Assembly: GCA_019636515.1 (NCBI GenBank) | Contig: JAHBXI010000003.1 | Coordinates: forward strand, 186,001-250,000 | DNA from: Phycisphaeraceae bacterium | GTDB taxonomy: Bacteria; Planctomycetota; Phycisphaerae; Phycisphaerales; UBA1924 | Length of the DNA stretch: 64,000 nt | Direction: 5' to 3' | Shown: positions 59,667 through 64,000 of the stretch, piece by piece | How the letters are laid out: each line of letters opens with the position of its first letter | Numbering within the stretch: the first letter of the stretch is position 1 | Made by a program: the position numbers and the translations under genes | The notes under the pieces: model-generated | What the model was told of the DNA's origin: nothing | The model's database searches: none | Seen by the model: only the letters and a program-made list of their open reading frames with translations

Positions 59667-61148
59667 TCATGTGCGGACGCAGACGTTCTTCGGCTCGGTG
59701 AAAAATCGCAGGGCCTCGACGCCCCCCTCCCGTCCGACGCCGCTGCTCTTGACGCCTCCGAAGGGTGTTCGAAGGTCGCGGTTCATCCAGCCGTTGACCC
59801 ACACGATCCCGGCGTCGAGCGCGGCCGACACGCGATGGGCACGGGTTCCATCGCGCGTGAAGACCGTCGCCGCAAGGCCGTACGCGGTCCCGTTCGCCAG
59901 ACGCAGGGCCTCGCTCTCGTCGGAGAATCGCTGGAGGGTCACCACCGGGCCGAAGATCTCCTCCTGTTCCACTTCGCACGAGGGATCGAGGCCTTCGATC
60001 ACGGTGGCCTGGTGGAATGCCCCGCCGCGGCAGCGTTCGGGGAGCGAGTCGGGCGGTGGGACTCGTCCCCCGGCCAGGATTCGTCCTCCGAGCACGCGTG
60101 CCCGATCGACCGCCGCCGTGATCTTGGCCAGGTGCCCGGTGCTGGTGATCGCCCCGAACCGGGTCTCCGGGTCGCGCGGATCCCCGGGGACCAGCGCGCC
60201 CGCCGCGCGGGCCACGCCCTCGGCCACGCGGTCGTACACGCCCGCATGGATCAGCAGCCGCGACCCGCACAGGCAGATCTGACCCTGGTTGCTGAACGCG
60301 GCGCGGGCGGCGGTGGCGATGGCGCCCTCCGGGCCGTCGAGTTCGGCGTCATCAAAGATGAGAAACGGGTTCTTGCCGCCAAGTTCAAGGCTGACTCGCT
60401 TGAGGGATTGCCCGCACGACCGCCCGATCCAGCGTCCCACGGTGGTTGATCCGGTGAAGGTGACCGCGGCGATGTCGGGGTGCTCAACCAGCGCCGCCCC
60501 GCACCCCGCCCCGGCGCCGTGGATCACGTTCAGGACACCCGGGGGAAAGCCCGCTTCGATGGAAGCCTCGGCGAGCATGTGGGCCGTGATCGGCGTTACC
60601 TCGCTGGGCTTGGTGACGACGGTGTTGCCCGTGGCCAGGGCCGGGGCGATCTTCCAGGTGAGCAGGTAGAGCGGAAGATTCCACGGGGAGATGCACACGG
60701 CCACGCCGCGCGGGCGCCGGAGGGTGTAATTGATCGACCGGACCGCCCCGGGAACGCCGCCGCCGTCGGAATCGTGGGACTCGCTCGACCAGTGCAGGAC
60801 CGCTCCGGCGAAGTGCCGCAGGTTGGCGATCGAGCGCGGAAGGTCGATCGACCTCGCGATGGTGATCGGCTTTCCGGTGTCGTCGCTCTCGGCGGAGGCG
60901 AACTCGTCGAGCCGGCGCTCGACGATCCCGGCAAGGTTGTTCATCAGGCGTGCCCGCTCGGCGGCGGGGAGCAAGGACCAGGCGGGGAAAGCGTCACGCG
61001 CGCAACGCACGGCCGCGTCGGCGTCGAGCGCGGAGGAATCGGGGACCCTCGCCAGGGGGCGGCCCGTGGCCGGCTCGATGACGTCGAGCCACGCGCCCGA
61101 CGCGGGATCGACCAAGCGGCCACCGACAAGGTTCCGGACGTTCACCAT
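59667..61148 (-). CDS. Aldehyde dehydrogenase, 2-aminomuconic semialdehyde type
   Basis: A 493-residue NAD-dependent aldehyde dehydrogenase. ISPWNLPLYLLTWKIAPALA and TFTGSTTVGRWIG are family blocks, LELGGKNP holds the general base Glu and NQGQICLCGSR the nucleophilic Cys. Similarity in the N-terminus and the ISPWNLPLYLLTWK block favours the 2-aminomuconic or 2-hydroxymuconic semialdehyde group. Its minus-strand partner downstream is a RidA deaminase, supporting tryptophan or kynurenine (or nitrophenol-like) breakdown. ATG 61148 is preferred; the longer start at 61178 adds ten residues. Confidence 0.9.
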   Translation of the reverse strand: MVNVRNLVGGRLVDPASGAWLDVIEPATGRPLARVPDSSALDADAAVRCARDAFPAWSLLPAAERARLMNNLAGIVERRLDEFASAESDDTGKPITIARSIDLPRSIANLRHFAGAVLHWSSESHDSDGGGVPGAVRSINYTLRRPRGVAVCISPWNLPLYLLTWKIAPALATGNTVVTKPSEVTPITAHMLAEASIEAGFPPGVLNVIHGAGAGCGAALVEHPDIAAVTFTGSTTVGRWIGRSCGQSLKRVSLELGGKNPFLIFDDAELDGPEGAIATAARAAFSNQGQICLCGSRLLIHAGVYDRVAEGVARAAGALVPGDPRDPETRFGAITSTGHLAKITAAVDRARVLGGRILAGGRVPPPDSLPERCRGGAFHQATVIEGLDPSCEVEQEEIFGPVVTLQRFSDESEALRLANGTAYGLAATVFTRDGTRAHRVSAALDAGIVWVNGWMNRDLRTPFGGVKSSGVGREGGVEALRFFTEPKNVCVRT

Positions 61149-61235
61149 GCCCAACTGTATGAACACCCGATCCACCACCGGGCCGGCGTTCCCGCGGGCA
61201 TCATGCCGTGATCGATCCCGACGCTCTCCGGGGCG

Positions 61236-61478
61236 TTACTTGGCTTTGGGCGCGCCGGCCGCGAGGAGTTTGGTCGCGTCCTCGGCGCTGATGGTTCCCT
61301 CGGCGACGTACGCGGAGATCTCTCGTCGGGAGGCCTCGAAGGACCGCACCCGAACGATCTTGGTGACGTAGGAACCGACGATCGCGATGATGGCGAAAAC
61401 CATCCCGCCGACCATGACGACCATCGTGACATCGTTTGGTTGAACCGCGACGGTCGCGGCGTGTGTCCAGTCAGGCAT
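61236..61478 (-). CDS. Small membrane protein, SHOCT-like motif, copy 3
   Basis: An 80-residue protein with one membrane helix (about 19-40, MVVMVGGMVFAIIAIVGSYV) followed by SRREISAYVAEGTISAEDAT and KLLAAG. That C-terminal helix pair has the short SHOCT-like layout (helix, small loop TISxEDAxKLL). It overlaps the end of the preceding paralogue by 8 bp. It is one of three tandem paralogues. A role in oligomerisation or membrane signalling is an inference. Confidence 0.72.
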   Translation of the reverse strand: MPDWTHAATVAVQPNDVTMVVMVGGMVFAIIAIVGSYVTKIVRVRSFEASRREISAYVAEGTISAEDATKLLAAGAPKAK

Positions 61479-61884
61479 GGGACTCCTCCGTGGATGAACC
61501 AGCGACCGCCCGGCGTGTCCGCGGGGCGCCGGACCGCCGCGGGGAGCATCCCCACGCCTCGGGCCGCTCCCAGGCCGGCTTGTCGGCCGAGATCAGCCGT
61601 TCGGCGTCGTCCACGGAGAGGGATCCCTCCGCGACGGAAGCGGCGATGGTGCGCCGGGTTCGTTCACGCTCGGCGCCGAGGGTGTGTTCGGCGAGCAGCC
61701 GCTCGGCGGACTCGACGGAGATGGTCCCCTCGGCGACGTAGGCGGCGACCTCGCGGCGTGTGCGCTCACGCTCGCGCGTGCGGGTCGTCGAAACGATGAT
61801 CCATCCGAACAGGGCGATGATGGCGACCACGAACGGGGCGACGATGGCGATGAGCGGGATCAGGTTCTGCGGGGTCAGTTGCAT
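61471..61884 (-). CDS. Small membrane protein with two SHOCT-like motifs, copy 2
   Basis: A 137-residue protein with one membrane helix (about 9-29, PLIAIVAPFVVAIIALFGWI) and then two copies of the motif: RREVAAYVAEGTISVESAER and RRTIAASVAEGSLSVDDAER. It ends in a basic, low-complexity tail. Duplicate motifs suggest internal expansion. It is the middle of three tandem paralogues (61236-62184), and its stop overlaps the next start. Confidence 0.72.
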   Translation of the reverse strand: MQLTPQNLIPLIAIVAPFVVAIIALFGWIIVSTTRTRERERTRREVAAYVAEGTISVESAERLLAEHTLGAERERTRRTIAASVAEGSLSVDDAERLISADKPAWERPEAWGCSPRRSGAPRTRRAVAGSSTEESHA

Positions 61885-61935
61885 CGCGTTACCTCTGGGG
61901 GAGCCTGTCGGCCGTGGGCGATCGATCGGACGGGT

Positions 61936-62184
61936 TCAGGTCTGCTCGCGGGCCTCTGACTTGATGAGCCGGTCTCCCTGCTCGGGCGTCATGGCGCCCT
62001 CGGCGATGTAGGCGGCGATCTCGCGCTTGGTGCGTTCACGCGCGACCGCGCGGATCGTCCGTCCCGCCACCACGATGGCGGTGACAAACACCACGATCCC
62101 GAACGCCAGGAGCATCTGGACGTTGTCGCTGTCGGAAACAATCCGCTCGGCAAGGCCCGTATGTTCAACACCGACAGGATTCAT
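61936..62184 (-). CDS. Small membrane protein, SHOCT-like motif, copy 1
   Basis: An 82-residue protein with a membrane helix (about 24-43, MLLAFGIVVFVTAIVVAGRT) followed by TKREIAAYIAEGAMTPEQGD and RLIKS. First of three tandem paralogues on the minus strand, 51 bp from the next. In planctomycetes such proteins sit in varied contexts; no sigma or anti-sigma gene is adjacent here. Confidence 0.72.
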   Translation of the reverse strand: MNPVGVEHTGLAERIVSDSDNVQMLLAFGIVVFVTAIVVAGRTIRAVARERTKREIAAYIAEGAMTPEQGDRLIKSEAREQT

Positions 62185-62342
62185 GGATCACCCCCTGGGG
62201 CGCGGTGCGATCGGGATGGTCGTGACGAGGTCAAGGCCGGAGTCGGGGATACCGACGCCAGCCATTTTCGGAAACGGGGGGCGGCGGTTTCATGCCGCCT
62301 GACCGGCGGCGGGGTCGTCGGTCGCGGGAAATGATATGTCCC

Positions 62343-63080
62343 ATGCCCGGCAGACCCCAGGCCTCCCAGCCCGACCGCGACCAGGTGCCGCCGCTCCCCG
62401 GTGAGGCGGGCCCTGCGTTCGTGGACGGAATCCTCGCGATGTACCGGCGGGGGTGGTTCCCGATGGCCGACCCGATAACCGGATCGATCGACTGGTTCCG
62501 TCCGAGGTGGCGGGGGGTGATCCCGATCGAGCCGGGGGCGTTTCGTGTCTCAAGGAGTTTGAGACAGCGGGTCCGCTCGGGGAGGTTGGAGATCCGGTCG
62601 GACACGGCGTTCCGCCGGGTCATCACCGAATGTTCGAAGCCTCGCCGATCCGAGCCGCTCAGTTGGATCGACGACCGGATCATCGAGGCGTACTGCGTTC
62701 TCCACGACGCGGGGCGGGCGCACAGTGTCGAGGCATGGCTCGGGTCGAGTGAAGGCGGGCGGACCCTCGTGGGAGGCCTGTACGGCGTTCATCTGGGCGG
62801 CGTTTTCTTCGGCGAGAGCATGTTCTGCCGCCCGGAGTCGGGCGGCACGGACGCGAGCAAGGTGTGCCTGGTGTACCTGGTCCACCACATGCGTCGGCGG
62901 GGGATGACGCTGCTGGATGCGCAGGTGTGGAGCGAGCACCTGGGCCGGATGGGGTGCCGCAAGGTGCCGCAATCGGCGTTCGTGCGGCTGCTCGACCGAG
63001 CCGTCGGGATCGATGCCGCCTGGGAGCCCTTCGACGCCGGATCGACCAACCTGGAGTTCTCCCGGGACGCTCGGGCGTAG
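62343..63080 (+). CDS. aat: Leucyl/phenylalanyl-tRNA-protein transferase
   Basis: A 245-residue Aat that adds Leu or Phe to proteins with N-terminal Arg or Lys, marking them for ClpS-ClpAP. MYRRGWFPMADPITGSIDWF is the conserved entry motif, RSDTAFRRVITECS, WIDDRIIEAYCVLHDAGRAH, SVEAW and GGLYGVHLGGVFFGESMF form the core, and ASKVCLVYLVHHM is the family's helix. ATG 62343 is used, with ATG 62331 possible. No clp gene is nearby. Confidence 0.93.
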   Translation: MPGRPQASQPDRDQVPPLPGEAGPAFVDGILAMYRRGWFPMADPITGSIDWFRPRWRGVIPIEPGAFRVSRSLRQRVRSGRLEIRSDTAFRRVITECSKPRRSEPLSWIDDRIIEAYCVLHDAGRAHSVEAWLGSSEGGRTLVGGLYGVHLGGVFFGESMFCRPESGGTDASKVCLVYLVHHMRRRGMTLLDAQVWSEHLGRMGCRKVPQSAFVRLLDRAVGIDAAWEPFDAGSTNLEFSRDARA

Positions 63081-63099
63081 CGCCTGGTGGGCGGCGCGC

Positions 63100-63133
63100 C
63101 AAGAGAAAGCCCGGACCAGGCTGGCCCGGGCTT
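63100..63133 (-). terminator. Terminator between convergent genes
   Basis: AAGCCCGG (63107-63114) pairs with CCGGGCTT (63126-63133). On the minus strand the hairpin is followed by TCTCTTGG. It lies between the ends of aat (plus) and the B12-binding gene (minus) and can serve both. Confidence 0.6.
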
Positions 63134-63185
63134 CTCGGAGGGAAAAGAGAGAGGCTGGGAACGGCCCGGATCGGGCCGCGCGTGG

Positions 63186-63941
63186 TCAGGCGGCGTCGCG
63201 GGCCGCGTCGGTCGCGGTCTCGCGGGCGGGCTTGGTCCGCCGCGAGGGACGGGCCGGGGCGGCGGTCGTCTTCTGCGGAATCCGGGCTTCCTGGTAGACC
63301 TCTCCGGTAAGGAGAAGTTCGACCATTTCCATGGGCGATGTGGCCCAGAGGTGTGCGCCGATCTCCTCGGCCAGGCCCTCGGCCCGGTTGAAGACGCCCC
63401 CGCCGACGGCGATGCGCACCTTCTTGCAGGCCCCGATCTCGTTCATCGTGTCGATGATCTCACGGATGCCGGGCAGGTCGGCCGGGCCGGAAGCGAACAT
63501 CAGAAGGATGTCGGGCTGGCGCTCATGGGCCTGGGCACGGACTTCGTCACTGGGAAGCCCGCCGCCGGCGAAGGTAACGGCGTACCCGGCGGTCTCGAGC
63601 AGGTCAACGGCCATCTGCGCGCCCAGTTCATCTCCCTCGGCCGGGCCGCACGAAACAAACACGCTCTGTCCGTTGGACGGCGCAAACTCAAGCCGGGCGC
63701 AGGTCTGGTCGACCAGGACGCGGAGCAGCCGGGTGGCGAAGTGGTAACTCAGTTTGCTGAGGTGGTCGGCCCGGTGCAGGCGTTCGATGAGTTCGTACGT
63801 CGGCCAGAGCAGGTCGCTGATCACGCGGGTCGCGGGGGACCCGCTCTCAAACTGCTCCCGGATGATCTGGCGTGAAGCGGGCCGGTCGCCGTTGACCAGC
63901 GTGTCGAAGAAACGCTCGATAAGGACTTCTCGGTTCACCAC
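63186..63941 (-). CDS. B12-binding domain protein
   Basis: A 251-residue protein. The N-terminal helical bundle (residues about 5-85, LIERFFDTLVNGDRPASRQI, IERLHRADHLSKLSYHFATR) resembles the cap of B12-dependent photoreceptor or methyl-transfer modules, and the C-terminal Rossmann-like B12-binding fold follows (QSVFVSCGPAEGDELGAQMA, VAGG-like IAVGGGVF). The classical DxHxxG motif is not evident, with CGPAEGDELGAQ in its place, so binding of cobalamin is uncertain. The tail is Ala/Arg-rich. The start is one of two GTG codons at 63941/63938 behind AGGTAGG. Confidence 0.8.
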   Translation of the reverse strand: MVNREVLIERFFDTLVNGDRPASRQIIREQFESGSPATRVISDLLWPTYELIERLHRADHLSKLSYHFATRLLRVLVDQTCARLEFAPSNGQSVFVSCGPAEGDELGAQMAVDLLETAGYAVTFAGGGLPSDEVRAQAHERQPDILLMFASGPADLPGIREIIDTMNEIGACKKVRIAVGGGVFNRAEGLAEEIGAHLWATSPMEMVELLLTGEVYQEARIPQKTTAAPARPSRRTKPARETATDAARDAA

Positions 63942-64000
63942 AACCTACCTCCCGACTCTGTTGATCGGGACCGGGCGCGGTTCCACCGTGACCTGGTCGC

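Overview
This 64 kb, very GC-rich window most likely comes from a planctomycete of the Phycisphaerae type. The clues are secreted proteins ending in tandem calcium-loop repeats of the form DFDGSGFVDxDDF, Tat-exported TIM-barrel isomerases, and scattered rather than operonic housekeeping genes (rpoN, recR, cysS, rlmE, kdsA, ppk1, glmM-like, aat, lpdA). The species cannot be named from sequence alone.

Left edge (1-3.1 kb): the end of an integrated element. It holds a remnant reading frame, a small hypothetical gene, an XRE regulator whose promoter contains a perfect palindrome and predicts a leaderless transcript, and a tyrosine integrase whose 3' end runs into a degenerate tRNA-Lys-like sequence (probable attachment site). 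An IS630-type transposase fragment lies just beyond. Next come a small operon of two Tat-exported sugar-isomerase-like proteins with CutC (3.1-5.9 kb), a 1079-residue secreted repeat protein with nearly identical 552-bp internal repeats (6.0-9.3 kb), dihydrolipoyl dehydrogenase, 3-hydroxyacyl-CoA dehydrogenase, a TPR protein and the zinc-binding protein ZnuA behind a palindromic operator.

Centre left (13.6-21.4 kb): the most unusual part. Two clusters converge, and a third lies at 49.9-52.3 kb. Each cluster pairs a secreted Cys-rich protein with a single-pass membrane protein with helical repeats. In two clusters the Cys-rich protein ends in the tail PPPPDGKICCGCEG-x-R, and its stop codon overlaps the start of the membrane protein as ATGA. 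In the third cluster the tail survives only as out-of-frame DNA at the same junction. A further small ORF ends in CCGCEAAR, two tandem paralogues of a second membrane family follow, and a 72-bp leader is duplicated. I recognise no known system here; it is the best candidate for something undescribed.

Centre (21.5-32.8 kb): the ZnuB and ZnuC partners of ZnuA, small conserved proteins, a PQQ-type sugar dehydrogenase and two large related surface proteins (one a lipoprotein) with PA14-like and calcium-loop tails, then a methyltransferase. From 32.9 to 42.8 kb are housekeeping genes: sigma-54, RecR, a membrane phosphatase overlapping a glycosyltransferase, CysS, a BatA-like VWA protein, RlmE and IscX.

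Right part: a single-polypeptide restriction-modification enzyme (43.0-46.4 kb), an AT-rich island with a frameshifted Cys-rich gene (47.6-48.5 kb), a 2Fe-2S ferredoxin, the third Cys-rich module, a phosphohexomutase, a QueD-like protein, polyphosphate kinase, KdsA, an aldehyde dehydrogenase/RidA pair that fits the 2-aminomuconate route, three small paralogous membrane proteins, leucyl/phenylalanyl-tRNA transferase and a B12-binding protein.
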